Positions 1 through 7,346 of a stretch of 64,000 nt of DNA are shown here, in pieces. The stretch comes from CAZDWZ01 sp964509425 (lineage in GTDB: Bacteria; Bdellovibrionota_C; UBA2361; SZUA-149; CAZDWZ01): contig CAZDWZ010000011.1 of assembly GCA_964509425.1 (NCBI GenBank), forward strand, positions 1 through 64,000, given 5' to 3'. Below the pieces are notes generated by a model. The model was not told the DNA's origin. It saw only the letters and a list, made by a program, of their open reading frames with translations, and ran no database searches. Positions within the stretch are counted from its first letter, which is position 1. Every line of letters begins with the position of its first letter. The position numbers were made by a program, and so were the translations under genes.

Positions 1-2
1 TG

Positions 3-452
3 AATTGGTCGGCGTACAACAACGCGAAGAGAGTAAACAAAGACGTACACCCAAAACAGTACACAGAAGAATTCACCCTAACCTTCTCACGTATCCCCGG
101 ATATGAATCGCTTTCTCAGCGTGAATACATGCTGATGATGGAGGCCAAAGCGGAGAAGAGAAGAAACGAACTGATAAAGAAGCGTTTCGCGGAGGGAAAG
201 GGATTTGCAGGAGTGGAAGCGCTGCGGGCAACTGAGCCAGGAGCTTTTCCAAAGCACACGAAGAAGGCCGACCGGTATACGAAGCGGCCGCTTGTGCTCT
301 CTCTCAATCCTGAAGCTCGGAAGATATTCATCGACCGATACTTCCGGCTTCTCGAAGCGTACCGCATAGCATCAAAGCGGTTTCGAGATGGGGATCTAAA
401 CGCCGAGTTCCCACCGGGAACGTATCGGCCTCCGTTGTTCTGCCCTCTCTAG
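3..452 (+). CDS. REP-associated tyrosine transposase, C-terminal part (cut by window edge)
   Basis: The frame is open from the first bases of the window and matches residues 160-308 of the complete transposase at 2587-3513 almost perfectly. This part lies after the HUH nuclease core, so the visible piece is the basic C-terminal extension (NPEAR, SKRFRDGD). The catalytic half would lie upstream of the window, and whether this copy is complete there cannot be seen. Near-identity with the second copy indicates a recent duplication or gene conversion. Confidence 0.85.
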   Translation, partial: NWSAYNNAKRVNKDVHPKQYTEEFTLTFSRIPGYESLSQREYMLMMEAKAEKRRNELIKKRFAEGKGFAGVEALRATEPGAFPKHTKKADRYTKRPLVLSLNPEARKIFIDRYFRLLEAYRIASKRFRDGDLNAEFPPGTYRPPLFCPL

Positions 453-497
453 AGACAAATCGAGCTCTCGCAATTCTCGAAAACCTCCTCACCGTTC

Positions 498-584
498 AGG
501 AAGGAGCGTAAGCTCGTTCCTCCGAGCAGAAAATTCAGGTCTTTTTCGACCGCGAATGGCGGTTCAGACCACCGCACACTGCGG
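498..584. repeat. REP-like hairpin cluster downstream of the transposase (copy 1)
   Basis: Three small inverted repeats sit about 45-130 bp after the transposase stop. AGGAAGGAGC-GTAA-GCTCGTTCCT (498-521) has one mismatch, CCGC-gaatg-GCGG lies at 550-562, and CCGCA-CAC-TGCGG at 572-584. The same set recurs after the second copy (3559-3645). RAYT proteins are known to act on REP hairpins flanking their gene, so these are candidate substrates; that role is inference. Confidence 0.5.
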
Positions 585-669
585 AGCTCATCCCAAAATT
601 AGCTGCTTGACTGACTTTCAACGGGCTCTCAGACTGTGAAGTGATGAATCTCCGCGAGATGCGCGAGGT

Positions 670-703
670 TCTAGTACGACGTCTTTGAGAGTTCGAAGAT
701 CGG
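670..703. repeat. Family-B dispersed repeat, copy 1
   Basis: TAGTACGACGTCTTTGAGAG followed by TTCGAAGATCGG. Related copies lie at 3731-3764, 5486-5519, 7145-7176, 15122-15155 and, weakly, 16461-16484. In several places the element marks a junction with an orphan or decayed gene. Confidence 0.8.
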
Positions 704-1293
704 GTTACTATTCAGAAGAGTTCGGAGACCTGCTTCTTGCTACTCATCGTTGGTACAACCCCGCGTTGAATCGCTGGCTGAATCGAGATCCTGTTGGTTA
801 TGACGGAGGAGAGAATCTGCATGAATATGCTGAGAGCAATCCCGTTAGATATTTCGACCCTGACGGTTTGGAAGTGGAAGAAATTCAGCCTCCAGGACAA
901 TCTCCGATTAGAATAGATCCTGTTGATGTAGTCGAGCTACCACTCCGTCTTAACTGGTGGAAGATTGCCATCGATGTTACCGCAATTATGTTTGTTGAGG
1001 GTGTACGATATTGCGCGGAAGAAAATGAGCAAGAGGAAAAGATTGAAAAATGGCGTCGACATTTGAAATGCACACAGGCTTGTAACAAGCTAAAGAGAGA
1101 AGGGCCGAAGAATTATGAAAGGGCACAAGCAGAATATTGTTCGAAAATGTACGAGTATTTCCAAGGCAAGGAGGCAGATGACATGTATGAAAAGTGCATG
1201 AGGAATATGGGCAATGCCGCCTACGGTGGAGCTGCTGGTCTCGTTAAGTGTAAAAGTTGGTGCGATTTAGATTTCCGCGCGCCGTTGCTGTGA
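685..1293 (+). CDS. Orphan RHS-repeat core end with cysteine-rich C-terminal tip
   Basis: From about codon 7 the product reads as the end of an RHS core: YYSEEFGDLLLATHRWYNP, then LNRDPVGYDGG and a conserved PDGLE junction. It is followed by a variable tip of about 135 residues with seven cysteines and a possible hydrophobic helix. RHS proteins normally run well over 1,000 residues; here everything before the last repeat is replaced by the duplicated repeat segment. The only start is a TTG inside the family-B repeat with no clear ribosome binding site. This is best seen as a displaced toxin-tip cassette or a truncated pseudogene. In RHS systems the tip is the effector and the next gene is usually its immunity protein. 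The tip fold is not recognised. Confidence 0.7.
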   Translation: MRVRRSGYYSEEFGDLLLATHRWYNPALNRWLNRDPVGYDGGENLHEYAESNPVRYFDPDGLEVEEIQPPGQSPIRIDPVDVVELPLRLNWWKIAIDVTAIMFVEGVRYCAEENEQEEKIEKWRRHLKCTQACNKLKREGPKNYERAQAEYCSKMYEYFQGKEADDMYEKCMRNMGNAAYGGAAGLVKCKSWCDLDFRAPLL

Positions 1294-1302
1294 GAAGTTG
1301 CT

Positions 1303-2238
1303 TTGACAACGAAAAAACATCGTGAGAGCGTTTTCGAGGAAGTGCTTTGGTCGTACTTGGCGAATGAGAGAGTAGTCGCTCGGATTCATCCTCCGAAGGT
1401 GATTCGGAGTTCTGGCTACATATGCCAATATGAAATCTTGGGGGAGACTTTTACAATTCGCGAAATTTTTTCGGGATCCGATTCGATGCAGGCCTTCTGC
1501 CGTGCTTTTGCTCACTTTGTACCACGACTGACAGTGTTGGGATTGGAGCGCCCGACAGAATTTCCTGGTTCCGCTTCGCGGAATTTGCCTCCGATGGTAG
1601 GCGAATCGGAATTTTTGAGTTCCCAGATGATGTCGCGCCTATCGAACAGAGTTAGAAAATCTGGAAATATTGCGAAAGACATACTGCTTAACCAACGGCA
1701 GGAAGGTTTACGTCTTTTCCCGCCGCCGGATCGACTTTGGCCAGAAAGGCGTATGGTCCCGGTTTCCCGTCCTCCACGGTCTAAGTCCAAGCTTTTGGCC
1801 TCAAGACAGTTTCGACTGTCAAAAAAGCAAGCATTTGTCGATTTGATGATCCCGCAAATTTGCGAAGACCGAGTCACCTATTACTGTTGGAGTCGGTTAC
1901 GAAACTTGCCAGAGCCACGTTCTACAATCGGTGCATTCGGATTTGGAGCGTTTCAAGCGTTCATCCTTTGCTACTGCTCGTTGCATTCCGTTCTTCTAGA
2001 ATTCGGGAATGCTCTAAAATGGGAGGGAGCGTCTGAAGGGCAACTGGGCATGCCCCTAGTTTTTGATCCAGTTCTTAAGGACGTCAAAGACGTTGAGATC
2101 CCCTTCCCCTTTGACTGGCAAGAAGAAATAAAGGGCGTGTTGCATCCGCATATCTATCCGTTGAAGTCCGGTGTTTCTCTTGGTACCGTATATGGACACA
2201 CCGCGAGGAGAAAGAGTGTGGAGCGCGCGAAAAGGTGA
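1303..2238 (+). CDS. Hypothetical protein next to RHS tip (possible immunity)
   Basis: This 311-residue product begins at TTG, 9 bp after the RHS-tip stop, with GAGAAG a few bases upstream. It is basic, has no signal peptide or obvious membrane segment, and contains a central Arg/Pro-rich stretch. No family is recognised. Its position directly behind an orphan RHS tip is where a cognate immunity protein would sit, but immunity proteins are usually smaller, so it could be an unrelated passenger gene. The 3' end runs almost into a family-A repeat. Confidence 0.55.
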   Translation: MTTKKHRESVFEEVLWSYLANERVVARIHPPKVIRSSGYICQYEILGETFTIREIFSGSDSMQAFCRAFAHFVPRLTVLGLERPTEFPGSASRNLPPMVGESEFLSSQMMSRLSNRVRKSGNIAKDILLNQRQEGLRLFPPPDRLWPERRMVPVSRPPRSKSKLLASRQFRLSKKQAFVDLMIPQICEDRVTYYCWSRLRNLPEPRSTIGAFGFGAFQAFILCYCSLHSVLLEFGNALKWEGASEGQLGMPLVFDPVLKDVKDVEIPFPFDWQEEIKGVLHPHIYPLKSGVSLGTVYGHTARRKSVERAKR

Positions 2239-2270
2239 GGTGCGTTCGTATTTGCACTTGGTTGCCTCCC

Positions 2271-2448
2271 CTCCTGGTACCGGGTTCATCCTGAGCCCCG
2301 CAGATCGCTGAGCGCTGGTCGGCGTGAAGATTCTCGAAAATGCAGTCAGAGCCGAAGGCAAAACGCGGAGAACTGTGCCGCGTAGAGAAAGTCGCGAGAT
2401 AGACGTCAGCACTTCAGCGATGAAACGCAGGAAGACTTTGCTCGGAGC
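2271..2448. repeat. Family-A dispersed repeat, copy 1
   Basis: A repeat of about 178 bp starting CTCCTGGTACCGGGTTCATC and ending near GGAAGACTTTGCTCG. It closely matches 4840-5019 and is more diverged from 16998-17157; heads only occur at 7122 and 12662/12701. Inner conserved blocks are GAAAATGCAGTCAGAGCCG and TGCCGCGTAGAGA. The remaining gap to 2587 holds the string AGCCCTAGCCCTACGAAGTC, also found upstream of the IS3 fragment, and no gene. Confidence 0.85.
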
Positions 2449-2586
2449 CAGCCCTAGCCCTACGAAGTCTCAATGACCTTGTACTCATCTAGCTTCCCGC
2501 CTCCTAGATTAAGCCGTTGACCAGGAAACTCTAACCCCCTCGCCGCCGATTACTTCCTTGCAACACCCAAGCAAGGAAACCTCGGC

Positions 2587-3513
2587 ATGTCTCGCGACCT
2601 CTCCTTTGAAGACCCGGAGCTCACATTCTTCATCACCACCCGCACGATTGCCTCGCGGCTTTGGTTTATGAACAACAAAAAGCTTCACCGGAAGGTGACT
2701 GCGTTTCTCGCGAAATATCAGCGGAAGTTCGGGGTCATCCTTTATGCCTTCATCATCATGGGGAATCACTATCATCTCGTTGCCCGGTTCCCGCGGGGGA
2801 ATAAGACTGATTTTCTAAGGGCCTTCAATTCAATCTTTGCGAGGCTAGTCGAAACGATGGTTCCTGAGTTCCACGGCGGAAAGGTGTGGGCGAGACCCGC
2901 GAGATGCCAAGTGCTGCCGGAGCCACAGGACATTGAGCACTGGACGCTCTACTGTGCTCTTAACCCGGTGGAGAGTGGGCTCACGCAGAAGTACACTGAG
3001 TACGAGACGTTCAACAGCTTTTCTCCGGCTATCGCCGGGAAAGCTCTTCAATATGAGCTTGTGAATTGGTCGGCGTACAACAACGCGAAGAGAGTAAACA
3101 AAGACGTACACCCAAAGCAGTACACGGAAGAATTCACCCTAACCTTCTCACGGATCCCCGGATATGAATCTCTTTCTCAGCGTGAATACATGCTGATGAT
3201 GGAAGCGAAAGCGGAGAAGAGAAGAAACGAACTGATAAAGAAGCGCTTCGCGGAGGGAAAAGGGTTTGCTGGAGTGGAGGCTCTCCGGGCAACTGTGCCA
3301 GGTGCTTTTCCGAAGCACACGAAGAAGGCCGACCGCTACACGAAGCGGCCGCTTGTGCTCTCTCTCAATCCTGAAGCTCGGAGGATATTCATCGACCGGT
3401 ACTTCCGGCTTCTCGAAGCGTACCGCATCGCATCAAAGCGGTTTCGAGATGGGGACCTAAACGCCGAGTTCCCACCGGGAACGTACCGGCCTCCGTTGTT
3501 CTGCCCTCTCTAG
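2587..3513 (+). CDS. REP-associated tyrosine transposase (RAYT, Y1_Tnp family), complete
   Basis: This 308-residue single-stranded-DNA nuclease belongs to the HUH/Y1 transposase superfamily. The HUH motif is visible as GNHYHLVA (His61, His63), and the catalytic tyrosine is likely Tyr122 in LYCALNPVES. A long basic C-terminal extension follows and is shared with the partial copy at the window start. The N-terminus ELTFFITTRTIASRLWF is typical of the family. RAYTs nick REP hairpins and are thought to disperse them; REP-like hairpins lie 45-130 bp downstream. Start ATG at 2587 has no strong ribosome binding site. Two more decayed relatives (6066-6172, 9148-9527) show repeated past acquisitions. 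Confidence 0.93.
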   Translation: MSRDLSFEDPELTFFITTRTIASRLWFMNNKKLHRKVTAFLAKYQRKFGVILYAFIIMGNHYHLVARFPRGNKTDFLRAFNSIFARLVETMVPEFHGGKVWARPARCQVLPEPQDIEHWTLYCALNPVESGLTQKYTEYETFNSFSPAIAGKALQYELVNWSAYNNAKRVNKDVHPKQYTEEFTLTFSRIPGYESLSQREYMLMMEAKAEKRRNELIKKRFAEGKGFAGVEALRATVPGAFPKHTKKADRYTKRPLVLSLNPEARRIFIDRYFRLLEAYRIASKRFRDGDLNAEFPPGTYRPPLFCPL

Positions 3514-3764
3514 AGACAAATCGAGCTCTCGCAATTCTCGAAAACCTCCTCACCGTTCAGGAAGGAGCGTAAGCTCGTTCCTCCGAGCAGAAAATTCAGG
3601 TCTTTTTCGACCGCGAATGGCGGTTCAGACCACCGCACACTGCGGAGCTCATCCCAAAATTAGCTGCTTGACTGACTTTCAACGGGCTCTCAGACTGTGA
3701 AGTGATGAATCTCCGCGAGATGCGCGAGGTTCTAGTACGACGTCTTTGAGAGTTCGAAGATCGG
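3062..3764 (+). repeat. 703-bp segmental duplication, copy 2
   Basis: Matches 1-703. It begins inside the intact transposase gene and ends with a family-B repeat at 3731-3764. After it, 3765-3840 could encode the last residues of an unknown protein (PYQYPNQVIVPNDF then a stop), which parallels the RHS tip after copy 1. The rest up to 4007 holds no clear gene. Confidence 0.95.
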
Positions 3765-4007
3765 ATTGCGCATTCCCCCTTACCAATATCCCAATCAAGT
3801 GATTGTTCCGAACGATTTCACAATGGGTTTAATGAGGTGAGTATTGAATCTTTCCGGTGCAGCTCCCGCTGAACTTTTCAGGTCTATCTCTATTCTCTAA
3901 AGTTGTTAAAAGTGGGGTTGTGCTCTAGGCTCACTGATATTTTGTCGCGCATTTCTCTCGATTCGAGGGCGTTGAATCATAATCCAGACGGCAATATTGA
4001 TTTTGGA

Positions 4008-4376
4008 ATGAAGATGAAGAGTCTACCAATCATCCTAGCATTGTTCTTCTTCCTTATTAGTATTGTTTGTGGCGAAGAAGTTCTAGATGCGAGAGTCCGC
4101 TTCGCTAAATGTGCAGAGCGTCTAGCGACGAGAGAAAAGGGTTTATCGCTGTTAGCAACAATCTTAGCGAAGCAAACTAAAGATCGTTCGTCAATTTTCG
4201 CACAACTGCCAGAAGGCAAAGTGAATCGAAAGTGTTCCACAGAAAGCCGAATTCGTGATGTCAGGTCAAAGGAAGAGTTGGATGTATCCTTCGATTTTTT
4301 TTGCTTTCAGTTTGATCAGGCCGAAAAACTGATTCAGATCGAGTATTTTGCAAACCTTTTGTGGAAGCACCCCTGA
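4008..4376 (+). CDS. Small secreted hypothetical protein
   Basis: The preferred start is ATG 4008. It gives a 122-residue protein beginning MKMKSLPIILALFFFLIS, a clear Sec signal peptide with likely cleavage near VCGEE. The mature part is about 100 residues, mixed charge, with three cysteines. No family is recognised. Codon use is AT-richer than most of the window. The stop is followed immediately by the AGCCCTTACGAAGTCTC element of the IS3-fragment region, suggesting the insertion landed just behind this gene. Confidence 0.65.
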   Translation: MKMKSLPIILALFFFLISIVCGEEVLDARVRFAKCAERLATREKGLSLLATILAKQTKDRSSIFAQLPEGKVNRKCSTESRIRDVRSKEELDVSFDFFCFQFDQAEKLIQIEYFANLLWKHP

Positions 4377-4378
4377 TC

Positions 4379-4598
4379 TAGCCCTTACGAAGTCTCAATG
4401 ACTAACCCTATCCTCAAATTGTAGCCACCGAGTTAAGGAGGTAAAACGGTGAAATAGAGAGGTCAGGATGAAAGAAGAGAATGCCCAGCCCTAGCCCTAC
4501 GAAGTCTCAATGACTGACCCTACCCTCAAATTGTAGCCACCGAGTTAAGGAGGTAAAACGGTGTCATAGAGAGGTCAGGATGAAAGAAGAGAAAGCCA
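4379..4598. repeat. Tandem 112-bp duplication of the IS3 5' end
   Basis: Two head-to-tail copies begin at the TACGAAGTCTCAATGACT string (4386 and 4498). Both contain a CACCGAGTTAAGGAGGTAAA block and both reach the first codons of orfA (ATGAAAGAAGAGAA). Only the second copy continues into the transposase, so the first is a solo IS left end. The AGGAGG ribosome binding site of orfA lies inside the duplicated unit. Confidence 0.85.
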
Positions 4599-4834
4599 AG
4601 AAGGAACGTAGGAACTTCACGAAAGAGTTCAAACAGGAGGCCATCCGTCAGCTGGAGGCGGGCGAAGTGAGTGCCGCGGAACTAGCGCGTAAGCTGGGCA
4701 TGACACGGGAGCACATCTATCGCTGGCGGCAGGAGCTGAAACAAGACGGCGAAGAGGCGTTTCGCGGCAAAGGCAATCGTACGGCAGATCAGGAGCGCAT
4801 TCGCCAACTAGAAGCGGAGGTCAAACGTCTTTTT
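4580..4834 (+). pseudogene. Truncated IS3-family transposase orfA
   Basis: The encoded N-terminus is an HTH_Tnp_1 domain: RRNFTKEFKQEAIRQL, AAELARKLGMTREHIYRW, then the start of a leucine-zipper region (RIRQLEAEVKRL). In intact IS3 elements orfA continues a few residues and is followed by the rve integrase orfB by -1 frameshifting. Here a family-A repeat replaces the rest after about residue 85. The reading frame runs into the repeat and stops at 4930. No orfB is present, so the element cannot move alone. Confidence 0.88.
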
Positions 4835-4839
4835 TTCTT

Positions 4840-5019
4840 CTCCTGGTACCGGGTTCATCCTGAGCCCCGCAGATCGCTGAGCGCAGGTCCGCGTGAAGAT
4901 TCTCGAAAATGCAGTCAGAGCCGAGGGTAAAACGCGGAGAACTGTGCCGCGTAGAGAGAGTCGTGAGATGAACGTGCGCACTTCAGCGCTTAAACGCAGG
5001 AAGATTTCGCTCGAAGCCA
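4840..5019. repeat. Family-A dispersed repeat, copy 2 (interrupts orfA)
   Basis: Nearly identical to 2271-2448 over its whole length. It joins the truncated orfA directly after a T-rich stretch (TCTTTTTTTCTTC), which may mark the insertion or recombination point. Its presence exactly at the break suggests the repeat caused the truncation. Confidence 0.85.
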
Positions 5020-5503
5020 CGAGGAGAGAAAAGAAGGCGCACTTCTCTCAATTCGAGATAGCGTGGGAACAGTGGTGGGGGACCCTAGAGTCGTAGCGAC
5101 TCGGGAAAGACATTGCAGAGAAGCTTCCCACCGGGAGCAAAGAAGCCAGGCGGAAGTCGGAGCGGGATATTATCGCCCTCGCGGCGATTCGGCTTTCTTC
5201 AAAGAACCATGAGATGAACGCAATCCTCGGCTCCTTGGTTGTGCTCAAGCAGAGCATTCGCTTCCCTCGCTTCTTGGGAAAGTAGGGCTTTCGGATGTCT
5301 TGCTGAAGAAGCGCGTCAGCGCCGAGAACATTCTCTCCCTTCTTAACTTTCAGGAACTGCTCTTCTGCTCGAACTCTCTTTACTACTTCGGGTACTATCT
5401 CGAGGGGATCTCTTCCGGCGGTATCCGCGAAGCATTCAAGCCAAGCAAAGGGCTCGATGAGAAGCGCCGCCTGGTGCTTTCTCCTCTAGTGCGACGTCCT
5501 TGA
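5020..5503 (+). pseudogene. Decayed hypothetical gene between repeats A and B
   Basis: A coding-like frame (HFSQFEIAWEQWWGTLES) meets TAG at 5094-5096, continues in the same frame (RLGKDIAEKLPTGSKEARRK ... FPRFLGK) to TAG at 5285-5287, and then resumes one frame over (DVLLKKRVSAENILSLLNF) to 5503. One in-frame stop and one frameshift therefore break a protein of about 150-160 residues. No family is recognised. A family-B repeat sits at its 3' end, with the last residues (VRRP) coded by the repeat. Confidence 0.5.
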
Positions 5504-5519
5504 GAGTTCGAAGAGCTGG
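5486..5519. repeat. Family-B dispersed repeat (diverged)
   Basis: CTAGTGCGACGTCCTTGAGA then GTTCGAAGAGCTGG, with several substitutions from copies 1 and 2. Confidence 0.7.
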
Positions 5520-5639
5520 AAGATCTCGAATCGATATATATTCAGCAGCGCGTCTCGTGCTCGACTGTCACACAGTGCAATTATTACATTTTGTTTCTTA
5601 CTTACGTTTCGGGATGCTTAAGTCTTCTATTTCCGCGTT

Positions 5640-5984
5640 CTACTTCGGAGCACTCTGGTTTGAGCCCTTTTTTCCTTCGATTCGATCCAGCGCCGAATTA
5701 GTGGCGTCGATCATATCTTTCGAGAAATCTTCCATCAGTTTGCTTGGATCTTGGTCAAAGTCGATCGCAGCATCCGCGCTCTTGCCTGACGTAGGCTTCT
5801 CAGGAAAAACGGTGCCGGAACCTGCTCCAAAAACACGTTCCCCCAGCTTTTCCGCAGCAATTCGGGAGGACTCTTCGGGAGGCGTGGGGGATGTCGCGGA
5901 GTTCTGCGCCGAAGCGTATGGAACTCCGATAGATGAAATAAGGCTCAAAACGATAGCAATCTCGATTTTTAGGAATTGAGTCAT
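5640..5984 (-). CDS. Small secreted hypothetical protein
   Basis: This 114-residue product begins MTQFLKIEIAIVLSLISS with a signal peptide likely cleaved after YASA. The mature part is hydrophilic and acidic, with a Ser/Pro linker and a helix-prone region (PSKLMEDFSKDMIDATNSAL). No family is recognised. It is monocistronic. The upstream region (5985-6066) is AT-rich, as expected for a promoter. Codon use matches the host-type genes. Confidence 0.65.
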   Translation of the reverse strand: MTQFLKIEIAIVLSLISSIGVPYASAQNSATSPTPPEESSRIAAEKLGERVFGAGSGTVFPEKPTSGKSADAAIDFDQDPSKLMEDFSKDMIDATNSALDRIEGKKGSNQSAPK

Positions 5985-6065
5985 TCTCGTTCTCCGTTCT
6001 TTAAAATTTCAAGTTTCGGCAAAAGATTTTGATCGTTATCGCCGCGCGCGCATGGAAAACCTTTC

Positions 6066-6172
6066 CCAAAGCTTAAGTGATAAAACTTTCCGGCATCACA
6101 GCCGATTTAGTACCACTTCAAAAAAATCTTCTTAGCCTTAGGACATTGAGTCATTACTAGAGGCCGTAGAAT
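6066..6172 (-). pseudogene. Highly degenerate RAYT fragment
   Basis: The plus-strand text around CCACTTCAAAAAAATCTTCT aligns base for base with the better-preserved remnant at 9225-9340 (CCACTTCAAGAAGAGCTTCT, then GGACACTGGGTGAGAACCAG). It therefore derives from the C-terminal codons of a RAYT on the minus strand. No open frame survives. The rest of 5985-6519 shows nothing else I can support. Confidence 0.45.
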
Positions 6173-6519
6173 CAAATCTTACGCCTTGCGAAAGGTGCGC
6201 TCAGCGGATCGACAGATAAAAAATCTCAACACATCCATAACGACAGAAAGATTCCCGCGGAACGCGACGAATTCGTCCCTCTCTTTGAGGGCTCGGATGC
6301 AAGATGTTCAGTTCCTGCGCTTTAAGATGTCAACAGAGAGGAGAGAGCATTTGATTCCAGCGGTGCCGACGCGACTCGCGCTTCGGTTCCGTTGGATGCA
6401 AGACCGAAAGGCATACTGCACCAACGGACTTTGGAGAGAAAGATGCGCCGGTCAACGTTCCCGTTGGGAATTCCGGCGAGCACGTTTTTTTCTCAGGCAC
6501 TGGAAAGGGAGCACCTTCC

Positions 6520-6942
6520 ATGCAGTTCATCAATCATGAAGCGGAGTCAAACTGGAACACCAACACGGACGGCAAGTCGTCACCGATGGTGACCGCGGTA
6601 AATAGATTCGCTGAGCGGTGGGCAAATCTGATGGAGCAGAGGATGGCCCAGCGATGGGTCGATGCGTCCTGCGGAATCCTTCCGTGGATTCTTCGAAAGC
6701 TCCGGGCGATCTGGGTCGGACGCTCGTCGGTCAGTGATGTGGCATGGGCCGCTAGCGACGACGCAGACACCGAAGGGATCTCGGGGAACATTTTCTCCTT
6801 CGCGGTCCTCGCCCTCGTCGAAAACTGGGTGCATGGCCGCGAGCTCCTGGAGTGGCAGAACTCCAGATTTCCGTGGGGCCACGAGGCTACGCTCAGGGAC
6901 GAGCTCCTCGATGATCTCGGGCGTCCGTTCGTTCGACATTGA
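6520..6942 (+). CDS. Conserved hypothetical protein, GC-rich class
   Basis: This 140-residue product is supported by GGGAG nine bases before the ATG. The N-terminal part NWNTNTDGKSSPMVTAVNRF and the later EADTEGISG-like block (here DADTEGISG) with WVHGRELLEW resemble a small bacterial conserved family I recall as unassigned in function, so the frame is likely real. The middle (residues 50-75) looks less conserved and may hold compensating frameshifts. Third positions are GC-rich compared with flanking DNA. An imperfect GGCCCTT/AAGGGCC hairpin follows (6972-7005 region). Confidence 0.5.
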   Translation: MQFINHEAESNWNTNTDGKSSPMVTAVNRFAERWANLMEQRMAQRWVDASCGILPWILRKLRAIWVGRSSVSDVAWAASDDADTEGISGNIFSFAVLALVENWVHGRELLEWQNSRFPWGHEATLRDELLDDLGRPFVRH

Positions 6943-7121
6943 TTGAACCGTTGGTTGGGAGTTGGCCCTTTCCGGAGATTTATCTCTCTTAAGGGCCTGG
7001 CAAAAGATAGGTACTAGGAGGTTTTTCAAGAAGGATGTGTTGTATCCAACGGCTCTCTCGATCTAAGGCGGAGCCCGTTTCGAATGTCGAGTGCGACTCC
7101 GAGCATCGAATTCCTTCTCGT

Positions 7122-7176
7122 GCTACCGGGTTCATCCTGAGTTCTCGTACGAAGTCTTTGAAAGTTCGAAGATCGG
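7122..7176. repeat. Family-A head fused to family-B repeat
   Basis: CTACCGGGTTCATCCTGAGT at 7123-7142 is followed directly by TCGTACGAAGTCTTTGAAAG (7145 on) and TTCGAAGATCGG. Here the two dispersed families occur as one unit. The TACGAAGTCT core also links family B to the TACGAAGTCTCAATGAC string near the IS3 fragment. Confidence 0.75.
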
Positions 7177-7264
7177 TTCGGCCGTCTTTCTTCAGAGCGC
7201 TTTATACTCGCCGTGTTTCAGCGCGAATTGTCGAACGAAATTTTCAGATTGAACTTTAGAGAGG

Positions 7265-7304
7265 AACGACGCGGGTCCAGTAGACGGACCCGCGTCGTTG
7301 TTTT
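7265..7304. terminator. Strong bidirectional-type hairpin behind the protease gene
   Basis: AACGACGCGGGTCC - 7-nt loop - GGACCCGCGTCGTT, a perfect 14-bp stem, followed on the plus strand by GTTTT. It lies just downstream of the leftward protease gene (stop at 7347). Confidence 0.8.
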
Positions 7305-7346
7305 CATCGGCGCGGAGAAATTTCTCTCCGGACCGATGTCGCCGAC

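Larger units (their letters stand above)
1..703 (+). repeat. 703-bp segmental duplication, copy 1
   Basis: This segment is nearly identical to 3062-3764 (constant offset 3061), with a few scattered substitutions. It carries the 3' half of a RAYT transposase, its non-coding downstream region and a terminal family-B repeat. Identity stops exactly after the ...GAAGATCGG end of that repeat. Copy 1 then runs into an RHS tip and copy 2 into unrelated sequence. The left boundary of copy 1 lies outside the window. Confidence 0.95.

Noticed and set aside
6186..6539. Overlapping plus-strand frames before the 6520 gene
   Set aside because: Arg-rich composition, no ribosome binding site, mutually overlapping; the region contains a transposase relic instead.
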